A stretch of 64,000 nt of DNA. Source: Candidatus Thiomargarita nelsonii (GTDB lineage: Bacteria > Pseudomonadota > Gammaproteobacteria > Beggiatoales > Beggiatoaceae). Under the pieces are notes generated by a model, which searched no databases, was not told the DNA's origin, and saw only the letters and a program-made list of their open reading frames with translations. Below are positions 1-8,590 of this stretch, in pieces (the stretch's first letter is position 1; each line of letters begins with the position of its first letter). A program made the translations under genes and the position numbers. The stretch covers positions 22,305 through 86,304 of the forward strand of contig JSZA02000015.1 in NCBI GenBank assembly GCA_000785145.2. Direction: 5' to 3'.

Positions 1-2
1 AA

Positions 3-1892
3 TTAAAGTTAAATGCGCCAGATGTCAATAAATTACAACAACTCTATCTTGAATTAGAATTTAAACAGTGGCTCACAAAAACGCCGCCCAAGCCAAAACC
101 AAAACAATATCACACCATTCTCACTCAAAACGATTTTGATAAATGGCTAAAGCGTCTCAATGATGCGAGCCTATTTGCCTTTGACACCGAAACCACTAGC
201 CTAGATTATCTACAAGCCCAAATCGTCGGCGTATCATTTGCCGTGCAAGCCGGAGAAGCCGCTTATATTCCGCTTACTCATGACTATTTAGGTGTGCCTC
301 AACAATTGTCGCGTGACGAAGTCTTAGCGGCACTCAAGCCTTTATTGGAAAATAAACCCAAAATCGGGCAAAATCTCAAATATGATGCCCATGTGCTTGC
401 CAATCACGGTATCAATTTACAAAACATTGCTTTTGATACTTTGTTGGAATCCTACATTTTAGATAGTACCGCGACACGACACGACTTAGATTCGCTCGCC
501 CTAAAATATCTGAAATTAGAAACCATTCATTTTGAAGACATCGCCGGCAAAGGTAAAAAACAATTGCCTTTTAACCAAATTTATATAGAACATGCAGCCC
601 CTTATGCCGCTGAAGATGCCGATGTCGCTTTGCAATTACATGAAAAATTATGGCCACAATTACAAAGCATTCCCAAACTCTGCCAAATTTTCACCGAGAT
701 GGAAATGCCACTGTTGCCTGTATTAATGCGTATGGAGCGCAACGGGGTTAAAATTGATGCCGCGCTATTACAACAGCACAGTGCAGAATTGGCGCAAAGT
801 TTACAAGCACTTGAAAAACAAGCCTATTCATTAGCGGACACTGAATTTAATCTCAATTCGCCCAAGCAATTGCAAAGCATTTTGTTTGATAAACTGGGTT
901 TGCCCGTTTTGAAAAAAACGCCCAAAAAAGAGCCTTCCACGGCTGTCGACGTGTTAGAAGAATTAGCGAGCGACTATCCGCTACCCAAATTGATTTTAGA
1001 ATATCGCAGCCTCAGCAAACTCAAATCGACATACACCGACGCGCTACCCCAACAAATCAACCCCAAAACGGGACGAGTGCATACATCCTATCAACAAGCG
1101 GTAACGGCGACGGGGCGTTTATCGTCAACCAATCCCAATCTCCAAAATATCCCCATTCGCACGGCATCCGGGCGGCGTATTCGCCAAGCCTTTATCGCAG
1201 AAGACGGTTATCAACTGATAGCGGCAGACTATTCACAAATTGAACTCAGAATCATGGCGCATTTGTCTCAAGACGAAAAACTACTGTCGGCTTTCGCTGC
1301 CGGCGAAGATATTCACAAAGCGACAGCCGCCGAAGTCTTTGATGTGCAAGAAGTCACCTCAGAACAACGCCGCAGTGCGAAAGCGGTCAATTTTGGACTG
1401 ATCTATGGTATGCAAGCCTTTGGCTTAGCCAAACAATTGGGCATTGAACGCCGCGAGGCACAAATTTATATTGATACCTATTTTGCCCGTTATCCGGGTG
1501 TCAAAGCCTACATGGAAGAAACGCGAGAATTGGCTCAAAAACAAGGCTATGTCGAAACGATATTTGGGCGGCGTTTGTATATACCCGATATTAAATCGCG
1601 TAGTCGCCAACGGCAGCAACATGCTGAGCGCACGGCGATTAACATGCCCCTCCAAGGGACTTGCGCTGACATCCTGAAAAAAAGTCTATTATTAATAGAC
1701 AATTGGATTCAAAGCAGTGGATTAGACGTGAAAATTATTTTGCAAGTTCATGACGAACTGGTGCTGGAAACGAAAGCGTCTATTTTAGAGGAAGTGAGTC
1801 AAAAAGTGAGTGAACTGATGAAAGAATCTGCTTTACCGATTGAGGTGCCGGTGAATATCGGCATTGGAAATAATTGGGATGAAGCGCACTAA
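3..1892 (+). CDS. polA: DNA polymerase I, 3'-5' exonuclease and polymerase domains (5' end outside window)
   Basis: The reading frame is open from base 3, so the N-terminal 5'-nuclease domain lies upstream of the window. The proofreading domain carries an FDTETTSLD motif at about base 180, giving the Asp-x-Glu metal ligands, so the exonuclease looks active. The polymerase domain follows with motif A (DYSQIELR, about base 1227), motif B (RRSAKAVNFGLIYG, about base 1370) and motif C (QVHDELV, about base 1745). Pol I fills gaps and replaces RNA primers in replication and repair. The last residues (IGNNWDEAH) match the usual family C-terminus. A probable terminator follows. The call is secure; only completeness is unknown. 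Confidence 0.97.
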   Translation, partial: LKLNAPDVNKLQQLYLELEFKQWLTKTPPKPKPKQYHTILTQNDFDKWLKRLNDASLFAFDTETTSLDYLQAQIVGVSFAVQAGEAAYIPLTHDYLGVPQQLSRDEVLAALKPLLENKPKIGQNLKYDAHVLANHGINLQNIAFDTLLESYILDSTATRHDLDSLALKYLKLETIHFEDIAGKGKKQLPFNQIYIEHAAPYAAEDADVALQLHEKLWPQLQSIPKLCQIFTEMEMPLLPVLMRMERNGVKIDAALLQQHSAELAQSLQALEKQAYSLADTEFNLNSPKQLQSILFDKLGLPVLKKTPKKEPSTAVDVLEELASDYPLPKLILEYRSLSKLKSTYTDALPQQINPKTGRVHTSYQQAVTATGRLSSTNPNLQNIPIRTASGRRIRQAFIAEDGYQLIAADYSQIELRIMAHLSQDEKLLSAFAAGEDIHKATAAEVFDVQEVTSEQRRSAKAVNFGLIYGMQAFGLAKQLGIERREAQIYIDTYFARYPGVKAYMEETRELAQKQGYVETIFGRRLYIPDIKSRSRQRQQHAERTAINMPLQGTCADILKKSLLLIDNWIQSSGLDVKIILQVHDELVLETKASILEEVSQKVSELMKESALPIEVPVNIGIGNNWDEAH

Positions 1893-1906
1893 AAGCTTGC
1901 CCTGAA

Positions 1907-1940
1907 AAATCATATTTTTTAAAAAAATAGGATTTTTTTG
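1907..1940 (+). terminator. probable rho-independent terminator of polA
   Basis: Fifteen bases after the polA stop an imperfect inverted repeat (AAATCATATTTTTT / AAAAAAATAGGATTT) ends in a T run. The arm AAATCCTATTT recurs beside other gene ends here, for example at 9573-9607 and 21381-21396. Confidence 0.55.
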
Positions 1941-1957
1941 GAATTTCATGTCGGGTG

Positions 1958-2085
1958 GATTAAGCGATCAATGCCACCTTCGTTAAGGGCAACCATAAAG
2001 GATTGCCCCTACGAAAAATCACGGTTTGTAGGGGCATACCCTATCGTGTTTGCCCTCTTAACTTAATGGCATTGGATTAAGCGAT
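1958..2085. mobile_element. miniature element, CAATGCCA family, copy 1
   Basis: The element proper is 1969-2074 (106 bp). It starts CAATGCCACCTTCG and ends TTAATGGCATTG, so its ends are inverted repeats. It is flanked by an exact 11-bp direct repeat, GATTAAGCGAT, at 1958-1968 and 2075-2085, which is a target-site duplication. The interior holds a palindrome of the type gggcaacc...ggattgcccctac. It encodes no protein and must be moved by a transposase made elsewhere. Confidence 0.85.
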
Positions 2086-2481
2086 ACCCTACAACTAAAT
2101 CTTTGTTTTCTGTTTGGAGTTTTTCCAAATATTCGTTGAATCCTATTCAAATACCATACCATCCGTTGTACTAAAGGATGGTTGTAACTCGATTAGCAAG
2201 ATCATATAATACGGCTCTCAAACAAGAGGAGACAACTATGAACCGTTATATCATCCTGATTTTATTTGTGTAGATTCTGCGGCTGATTTTTGCGTGGAGT
2301 TTTTGCGAAAACCTGTCGATTTTTTGAAACTGAAAAAATTATTGACGGGATGGATTGCCATATTTTTTGCCCATTTTTTTGCGCGGAGTGTGATGTTGCT
2401 TTGTCAGTGGGCGGAGGTGGTGAAATGCGGGGGCTTTAGCGAGAAGCTTGTCCCAAAGTATTGAGGGAGCAGGTGTTTTGA
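2086..2481. other. gene-free stretch with a possible small-gene remnant
   Basis: No intact gene is seen. At 2238 an ATG preceded by GAGGAG starts MNRYIILILFV and then meets TAG at 2271-2273. Beyond it the frame would read on as hydrophobic residues, so this may be the wreck of a small membrane protein. At 2163-2176 there is ATCCGTTGTACTAA, related to the arm of the element inside the CHAT gene (59409-59599). Confidence 0.3.
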
Positions 2482-2923
2482 AAAAAGTTAGTAGTACTGA
2501 GTGGAGATATTACGCAACGCTGGCCAGAAAACTTTGTAGAAATTCACCCAGATGATGCCAAAGCCTGTAGCATTGAATCCGGTGATTATGTTATGATGCT
2601 CTGAAGAAAGAGTTGCCGCCCACAAAGACACGATTATTGGTGTGCATAATGACCATTTCCAGTTTTATGAGCTGATGAAGCGTGGACATATTGAGCTGTC
2701 TAAGGCAGCGGTGACAGCGGTGGCTATTGTCACACCACATGTCAAGAAGGGGGTGATGTACAGCAATATGCTTGATCCACGTCAACCCAGTAATGCTGTC
2801 TGTTGTTGATCACATTAATGGTAATTACAACTACAATATTGGTGTGGCTAAGGTTAAAAAGCTTGGCGAGTATAAGACGGAATTTCGGAGTATGTCGTTT
2901 GCGCCAAGGAATATTGTTTGAAG
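2482..2923 (+). pseudogene. C-terminal remnant of a molybdopterin oxidoreductase
   Basis: Three conceptual pieces in different frames join into one protein tail. Bases 2482-2604 encode a piece with SGDITQRWPENFVEIHPDD and SIESGDYV, the usual pattern of the molybdopterin-dinucleotide-binding domain of DMSO-reductase-family enzymes. About 2603-2809 encodes RGHIELSKAAVTAVAIVTP and continues to DPRQPSNAV. About 2806-2923 encodes DHINGNYNYNIG and ends FAPRNIV. At least two frameshifts separate them and the catalytic subunit is otherwise absent. The exact enzyme (for example an arsenite-oxidase-like protein) cannot be settled. Part of the sequence is repeated at 3683-3808. Confidence 0.65.
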
Positions 2924-3056
2924 ATTTACTTTGACTTGATAATTTGGATAGCAGGCAAATATGCTTGATAATAATAATTAGTTCGTCTAAAATAGACTGG
3001 TATCCTGAAAATACACACACACACATAGAAAAACGGTATTAAGCTAGGATTTAATA

Positions 3057-3659
3057 ATGTCTTATAGTGATTTTAATGTCAAACAAGTTCAAAAGGATTT
3101 CGACTTATAAATTATTGAAAAGTTAGGAATTTTTTCAGAAATTAAAAATGTGGAGATTAGTGATTATTTTACGACCACATTAGAAGAAAATATTCCATTA
3201 GCAGTTTCTATCAATACAGAAAAAGCAAAATCAGAATTAATTATTTCCAATGTGTTAATTGAAGTCAGAAAAATATTTGATAGGAAAATTAGTTTTTTTT
3301 CGGGAGTTGAATTTAACATTGACAAAGAAAAAGGATTGAATGGATATTGCGATTTTCTTATCAGTTTGTCTCCTGAGCAGTTGTTTGTGAAATCACCTAT
3401 TATCGCACTTGTAGAAGCCAAAAATGAAAATATAATGGGTGGACTGTGTATTGCTGAAATTCAAGCCGCAAAAATTTTTAATGAAAAAGAAGGTAATAAT
3501 ATACCAGCCGTTTATGGGACTGTTACAACAGGAATTTTTTGGAAATTTCTAAAGTTGATAGACAATATAGTCCATATTGATTTGAAAGATTATAGTATTG
3601 AAGATAACCCAGAACGAATTATTGGTATATTGTCATCAATGATGGAACAAAAAGCCTAA
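3057..3659 (+). pseudogene. PD-(D/E)XK nuclease-like protein with an in-frame stop
   Basis: The open part starts at GTG 3150 and gives 169 residues, with CDFLIS followed by ALVEAKNENI. That D...ExK spacing is the signature of the PD-(D/E)XK nuclease fold. The same frame begins at ATG 3057 (MSYSDFNVKQVQKDFDL), meets TAA at 3108-3110, and resumes in protein-like sequence (IIEKLGIFSEIKNVEISDYF). The gene therefore seems to have lost its start region through one stop codon. Translation from GTG might still give a shortened protein. A relative of 205 residues lies at 48252-48869. Function is unknown. Confidence 0.6.
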
Positions 3660-3682
3660 CCAGTCATTCCATCAGACCCAGT

Positions 3683-3808
3683 TTTCTGATGAAGCGGGGG
3701 CATATTGAACTGTCTAAGGCAGCGGTGACAGCGGTGGCTATTGTCACACCATACATTAAACCAGAAGCTAAAAATTTGCTCACTAAGATTCAATTAGAAA
3801 TTGGTTAA
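3683..3808 (+). pseudogene. second fragment of the molybdopterin-oxidoreductase tail
   Basis: Bases from about 3688 repeat 2675-2745 almost exactly and encode RGHIELSKAAVTAVAIVTP again, but then run on differently (YIKPEAKNLLTKIQLEIG) to a TAA at 3806-3808. The nuclease-like gene sits between the two copies, as after an insertion or a partial duplication. Confidence 0.6.
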
Positions 3809-3879
3809 TTAATATAAATGACAAAAGATGTTGGTTTTGGAATATAGACAGGGATAATCAAGAATTCTTTTCTGCACAA

Positions 3880-4386
3880 TTGCTCAAAAAGAATAAACTC
3901 CGACAAGGATGGGGGTATGACGAAAAATTCGACTTACGGAAACTTCAGACGAAAGCAAGTGAAAAAATGGATGCTCAAGAGTCTGAAGCTTGGAAGCGAT
4001 GTCGTCCTATGTTAAAGGAGATAAAAAAGGGTGATTTAATTCTTGTTAAAAATGTGCCATCTTTTGAGCATTTTACCTTGGTTAGAGTCCATGGGGAATA
4101 TGGTTTTGAAATAAATGAAGAACAAGGTGATTTTGGTCATTTTTTACCAGCTGTTGTTTTAAATTCATTTCTCAAAGTCTCTGCACCTGCGGCACTTGTT
4201 GGGGCTTTGAATTCTTCGCAGTGGCCTATTCGTATTACGTATAAACATCACAAAGCCGTTCTGGAATTAGAACAAACATCAAAAGGTTTGGAGGATAAGC
4301 TTAATACCTTAGCTGATAGTGATAGTAGGGAAATTTCTCAAAAAGAATGGCTTGATAGGGAAAAACAGGAAGAGTTTATGGAATAA
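3880..4386 (+). CDS. hypothetical protein, start region probably damaged
   Basis: The protein has 168 residues from a TTG at 3880. It is mostly hydrophilic, with a charged C-terminus (LDREKQEEFME) and a middle part reading GDLILVKNVPSFEHFTLVRV, which looks like a small beta-rich domain. The frame stays open and protein-like upstream to about 3817 (NDKRCWFWNIDRDNQEFF), but no ATG, GTG or good ribosome site is in frame there. An ATG at 3818 is in another frame, so a one-base shift near 3820 may have broken the true start. I do not recognise the family with certainty. A small membrane protein follows 12 bases later. Confidence 0.5.
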   Translation: MLKKNKLRQGWGYDEKFDLRKLQTKASEKMDAQESEAWKRCRPMLKEIKKGDLILVKNVPSFEHFTLVRVHGEYGFEINEEQGDFGHFLPAVVLNSFLKVSAPAALVGALNSSQWPIRITYKHHKAVLELEQTSKGLEDKLNTLADSDSREISQKEWLDREKQEEFME

Positions 4387-4398
4387 GCTGAGAAAGAG

Positions 4399-4581
4399 AT
4401 GAGTAATTCAGAGGTGGGGCGTACAATTCTTTTATTACGTAATTTATATGATATATATAAACGAGCTAAGGGAATCAAAAAACTTCTTATTTGGGTAATC
4501 TTATTTATGATACTCATAATATTGATAGGTGAAGCAAGTGATGGGATGTTACATATCATAGAACTTCTCAAGTTCTTATGA
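4399..4581 (+). CDS. small single-span membrane protein
   Basis: Sixty residues from ATG 4399, 12 bases after the previous stop and preceded by GAGAAAG. One clear transmembrane segment (LLIWVILFMILIILIG, residues about 29-44) follows a positively charged stretch (YKRAKGIKK). It probably shares a transcript with the preceding gene. No family recognised. Confidence 0.45.
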   Translation: MSNSEVGRTILLLRNLYDIYKRAKGIKKLLIWVILFMILIILIGEASDGMLHIIELLKFL

Positions 4582-4593
4582 AAGCTAATTGAT

Positions 4594-4734
4594 CTAGTAC
4601 ATTGTCAATTTTATTTTGTCGGTCATGTAGGGTGGATACGCTCCGATTAATCCACCCTACATATATGATTTTTGCTTAACTTAATGGCAGTGGGCTGCAC
4701 CATACCCGACAAGATTAAATTGACAAGATACTAG
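4594..4734. mobile_element. miniature inverted-repeat element with CTAG target duplication
   Basis: The body is 4598-4730. Its ends are TACATTGTCAATTTTATTTT and the near inverse complement AAGATTAAATTGACAAGATA, about 23 bp per arm. CTAG occurs on both sides (4594-4597 and 4731-4734), as expected for elements moved by IS5-type transposases that duplicate YTAR targets. The interior contains TGTAGGGTGGAT...ATCCACCCTACA (4626-4661) and a near-copy of the CAATGCCA-family right end (acttaatggcagtg), so elements seem nested. No coding sequence. Confidence 0.6.
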
Positions 4735-4846
4735 TTTTCCAAAATTTTCTTGTAGAGCGACAGCAAAACCCACATTTTCCTCATTCCAACGTTACCAACC
4801 TCAAAACCAATTCACATCCTGATAACAAATCGTTCGAGCCGACAAA

Positions 4847-6112
4847 ATGAAACCAACAGCAATTAGCTTATTTTGCGGAGCAGGAGGATGTTCTCTTGGA
4901 TTTAAGCAAGCAGGATATTCAATCCTATATGCAAATGACAAAGATGCGTCCGCACTGGCTACTTATAAATTGAACTTTCCAGAAGCGACTTGTACCCAAA
5001 AAGATATTAATGCATTGGATTTTGAAGAAATATTAAACGAACTCAATATTAAAGCGGGCGAACTTGACATCTTGATTGGCGGACCACCTTGCCAAGGATT
5101 TTCTACCGCCGGCTCTCGATTCTGGGATGATCCAAGAAATCACCTACTTAAAAGTTATATAAAAGCACTCAAAACAATAAAGCCTAAATGGTTCATAATG
5201 GAAAATGTTGAAGGCCTTCTAACCTCAAATAAAGGTAAATATATTTACGAAGCGCTCAAAGCAATTATTGAGCTGAAGTATAAAATTCGACTTGAGAAAA
5301 TATATTCTCAGGAATATGGAATTCCTCAAAGAAGAAAACGGGTTTTAATTGTTGGAAATAAGCTTGGATATGAATTCAAAATGCCAGAACCGACATTAAA
5401 AATCTCAGGTCAAATATTTAGAAAAACTGATATAACAATAGCCCATGCAATTGCCGGGTTGCCGAGTGCCACAAAAGCTAAAGAGTTACATTATTTATCA
5501 AAACCTATAGATTATTTTGATGAGCTACTGCGTGACTCATGCACAAAAGTCACCGAGCATTACTGTCCAGAGATTACAGGTATTCAACTAGATAGAATAT
5601 CTACTTTAAAGCCTGGGCAAACCATGAAAAATCTGCCAGAGTATTTGCAGCATGAATCATTCAAAAAAAGAGCGAACCGAAGAGTTGCAGATGGAACACC
5701 AACCGAAAAACGCGGTGGCGCTCCATCTGGTTTAAAAAGACTGTACAACAATGAACCGTGCCTCACAATAACGGGTGCAGCAACAAGAGAACTTATTCAT
5801 CCCATAGAAAATAGACCACTCACTATTCGAGAATGTGCACGAATCCAAACATTTCCTGATAGTTTTCGTTTTTGTGGCAATGCCTCCCAGAAAATACAAC
5901 AAATTGGTAATGCTATTCCACCAATGCTAGCAAAAGTCTTTGCCGAGCATATCAAAAATGATTATGGGTTTACAGAAAAATGCAAAACCAAAGGAATGCT
6001 TCTTGGTTACTTGCTTACAAAAGCAGAGGCTATGAGTCCCGCTTTAAAACGAACGGATGTTTTGCTTCAAAGTCTTTCAGAAAACAACACACAAAAACAA
6101 CTATTTGGGTAA
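4847..6112 (+). CDS. DNA (cytosine-5) methyltransferase
   Basis: The 421-residue protein has the m5C methyltransferase motifs in order: motif I FCGAGGCSLGF for AdoMet binding, motif IV GGPPCQGFS with the catalytic Cys, motif VI ENVEGL, motif VIII QRRKRV and motif X QIGNAIPP near residue 360. The target-recognition region lies between VIII and X. About 50 residues follow motif X, longer than usual. A probable restriction enzyme starts 4 bases after its stop, so this is the protective half of a type II restriction-modification operon. The arginine codons are rich in AGA, unlike the core genes, which fits horizontal transfer. The recognition sequence cannot be told from the text. Confidence 0.93.
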   Translation: MKPTAISLFCGAGGCSLGFKQAGYSILYANDKDASALATYKLNFPEATCTQKDINALDFEEILNELNIKAGELDILIGGPPCQGFSTAGSRFWDDPRNHLLKSYIKALKTIKPKWFIMENVEGLLTSNKGKYIYEALKAIIELKYKIRLEKIYSQEYGIPQRRKRVLIVGNKLGYEFKMPEPTLKISGQIFRKTDITIAHAIAGLPSATKAKELHYLSKPIDYFDELLRDSCTKVTEHYCPEITGIQLDRISTLKPGQTMKNLPEYLQHESFKKRANRRVADGTPTEKRGGAPSGLKRLYNNEPCLTITGAATRELIHPIENRPLTIRECARIQTFPDSFRFCGNASQKIQQIGNAIPPMLAKVFAEHIKNDYGFTEKCKTKGMLLGYLLTKAEAMSPALKRTDVLLQSLSENNTQKQLFG

Positions 6113-6116
6113 ACTT

Positions 6117-7142
6117 ATGGCAAATGCCGCATTTTTTAGAAACTTATACTCAAAATGTAAAATGCATGGGAGTGGAGATGCTCAGGTAGTCATATCTGAT
6201 GGCGAATTATTTTCCTTAATCTGCATAGCATTAAACAACCTGAATTGGTCTTTTGAAGAGCTGGCAATAACACCGGTTGAATTACCAGATGATGACTATT
6301 ACAAAATACCAATGAGTTGGTTTGAGGAAAAAAATAATATAGAACCGAAAACGATCATAAGTGCTATAAAATCCTGCTTTCAGAAAGATAACGACTTTTC
6401 ACTTTTTATAGAAAATTTATCCGCTCTACATCGTAGAAGGGTTAAATATAAAAGAATCCTATCAACTCAGCCGGTTCCTAATATGGATCAAATTGGTCCG
6501 CGTGTACTGCTAGAGTATGGTGGCTGTGATACGACGCTGCTAGCAAATTGGATGGTATGGCGAAAATGGATTTACGATATAGATAATAGATCAGCCCAAG
6601 AAACAGGGTACTTATTCGAGCCACTTTTAGCAAGTTGCCTTGGTGGTGAACCCGTTGGTTCTAGGAACTCACCTGTCAAACGCCTTGATAATAATGGCGA
6701 GGCAAGCAACAAGGGAAGACAGATTGATTGTCTTGTTCCAAGTAATAATAAAACTTATGAACTAAAACTCAGAGTCACAATTGCAGCAAGTGGTCAAGGT
6801 CGTTTCGGTGAAGAACTGTCATTTCCAGTAGAAAGTATGGCGGCAGGTTTTACACCCGTTTTATTAGTTCTTGATCCAACGCCTTCGGATAGATTGAGAG
6901 AACTTTCTGAGAAGTATTTAGAATGTGGTGGAGAATTCTATCATGGAGAAGAGGCATGGGCTCATATAGAAAAAGAAGCCGGTAGCGTAGTATCAGTTTT
7001 TATTGAGAAATATATTAAGCCTGCAATTCAGGGAGTAGAGGCAGTAGATATTCCGATGTTAGAAACGATTACTTTAAATTGGACTAAGCAATCAGTTGAG
7101 ATTTCATCATCACAAAGCTCATACATTATTGAGCGTCAATAG
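6117..7142 (+). CDS. probable type II restriction endonuclease
   Basis: I take ATG 6117, 4 bases after the methyltransferase stop; the frame is also open upstream inside the methyltransferase gene. The 341-residue product contains GRQIDCLV and, a few residues on, YELKLRVTIAASGQGRFGEE. The Asp and the Glu-x-Lys form a PD-(D/E)XK-type catalytic site. The phrase TIAASGQGR resembles the ApaLI-like group as I remember it, but I cannot verify that. Position beside the cytosine methyltransferase is the main support. No frameshift is visible, so the system may be active. Confidence 0.75.
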   Translation: MANAAFFRNLYSKCKMHGSGDAQVVISDGELFSLICIALNNLNWSFEELAITPVELPDDDYYKIPMSWFEEKNNIEPKTIISAIKSCFQKDNDFSLFIENLSALHRRRVKYKRILSTQPVPNMDQIGPRVLLEYGGCDTTLLANWMVWRKWIYDIDNRSAQETGYLFEPLLASCLGGEPVGSRNSPVKRLDNNGEASNKGRQIDCLVPSNNKTYELKLRVTIAASGQGRFGEELSFPVESMAAGFTPVLLVLDPTPSDRLRELSEKYLECGGEFYHGEEAWAHIEKEAGSVVSVFIEKYIKPAIQGVEAVDIPMLETITLNWTKQSVEISSSQSSYIIERQ

Positions 7143-7215
7143 CAAGCGTAGCATGGATATCATTCCGGGTGCGTCCTACGCACCGTCTGAAGAATGGGTT
7201 AATTATCGAATTTGA

Positions 7216-7287
7216 AGGGCAACCACTAGGGGATTGCCCCTACAATATCAATTGCAGAGGGTAGGGGCAATCCTTTATGGTTGCCCC
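7216..7287. repeat. gggcaacc/ggttgccc palindromic repeat
   Basis: Two inverted arms, gggcaaccactaggggattg and its counterpart ending caatcctttatggttgcccc, flank a short loop. The same arm occurs at 1985-2010, 9354-9381, 16281-16380, 32436-32462, 55657-55731 and 60616-60690. In some of those it lies inside a CAATGCCA element. The rest of 7143-7407 holds nothing I can identify. Confidence 0.7.
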
Positions 7288-7407
7288 GTTTATATTATAA
7301 ATGTAACTTGTTTGTCATTTCTATAAAACTTGATTTTAATGGCTGCTGCTTGAAGACTTGACTCAGATCAACATACCATCAAAGGATGCGTAAAGATAAC
7401 TAACAAT

Positions 7408-8403
7408 ATGCCATACAACACACTTTTTAATCTCCGTTTAATGTTAATCAGCTTGATTGTCCTTTATCCATACGGACAACTGACGGCTAACCCTGTCAAC
7501 CAAGCGACCTCGGATCCCTCTACATGGATCATTACTTTTGATACCCGTCATTCACCTATTCGAGACCTTATCGAACAATTGGAGTCTTACCAAGGCGAAG
7601 GCAGTCGAGTCACAAAAGCCGAATTCAAAAGGCTCCTTGATCGCCCAGAAGCCAAGCAAGTTTATGCAAAAAAACTGCTAAAATACGCCACCCCGGCAAG
7701 TATCAAACTGCAAAACAAAGCACATAGAGACTACTCTCATGTTTTTATGCAAGAAAAGCGACTACGTGCTGGCGTTGAATTTCTCCGCAAATACGATAAA
7801 TTATTAAAACAAGCCCAAAAACATTACGGGGTAGCGCGTCAGGATATTGTCTCAATATTAATGTGGGAATCAGGACTAGGCGAATTCACGGGGAATTTGC
7901 GTATATTCAATATATTTATGGCTCAACTCTTATTTTTGGAACGAGCGAGACAACATGCCATTGAACAAATGTTAGCAAACGGCAAAATGAATCCTTTGAC
8001 CTCTTCTGAAATTGCCGCAAGAGAGAAAAAACGCTTTAATAAAATTAAAAAGCGAGCCATTAGAAGTTTGGTTGCCTTGTTACGCCAAAGCAAAGCCAAG
8101 GGCATCGATCCGCTGACAATAAAAGGATCATGGGGCGGTGCAATTGGTTATGTGCAATTTATGCCTTATCGTATGAATTATGCTGTGGATGGCGATAGGG
8201 ATGGCACAATTAACCTACATTCTTGGGCAGATGCGATTTTCAGCGTTGCCAATTATCTTAAAAAATTTGGCAATTATGATAGGTCAGATAAAGGCAGAAA
8301 AGAAGGCATTTTCAGTTATAATCACAATGACTCATAAGTCAAAGGCGTGATTGCTTATGCTGATGCAATATGGAAAAGGTATAATAGACTTGTCCCTAAA
8401 TAA
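7408..8403 (+). pseudogene. lytic murein transglycosylase (MltB type) with premature stop
   Basis: The N-terminus looks exported (hydrophobic LMLISLIVLYPYGQLTANP). The SLT_2/MltB fold follows: the catalytic Glu lies in ILMWESGLGEFTG and the later motif is GSWGGAIGYVQFMP, then AVDGDRDGTINLHSWADAI. TAA at 8335-8337 ends the frame after YNHNDS. The same frame continues as VKGVIAYADAIWKRYNRLVPK to TAA at 8401-8403, exactly where relatives read on. A single codon change has thus cut about 21 residues. A short product could still fold, so pseudogene status is likely but not certain. The enzyme would cleave peptidoglycan in the periplasm. Confidence 0.75.
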
Positions 8404-8448
8404 CTTAATAGGGTTTAATATATGTATGAGGAAGGTGATTGAAGTTTT

Positions 8449-8484
8449 GTTTCGGGAAATCCGCTACGCTCCATTCCCGAAACA
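8449..8484. repeat. GTTTCGGGAA palindrome
   Basis: GTTTCGGGAAATCCGC and GCTCCATTCCCGAAAC form an imperfect hairpin of 36 bases. The same palindrome is tandemly repeated at 51964-52306 and present at 50027-50121. The rest of 8404-8590 holds only a short AT-rich spacer. Confidence 0.7.
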
Positions 8485-8590
8485 ACGAAAAAACTCTGAG
8501 GTTTAAAACTAGGACAAAACTTTTCTGGACAACTATACATATATAATAAAACTCAAAATGGCCTTGTTTTATACACTATTAGGAGAAACA

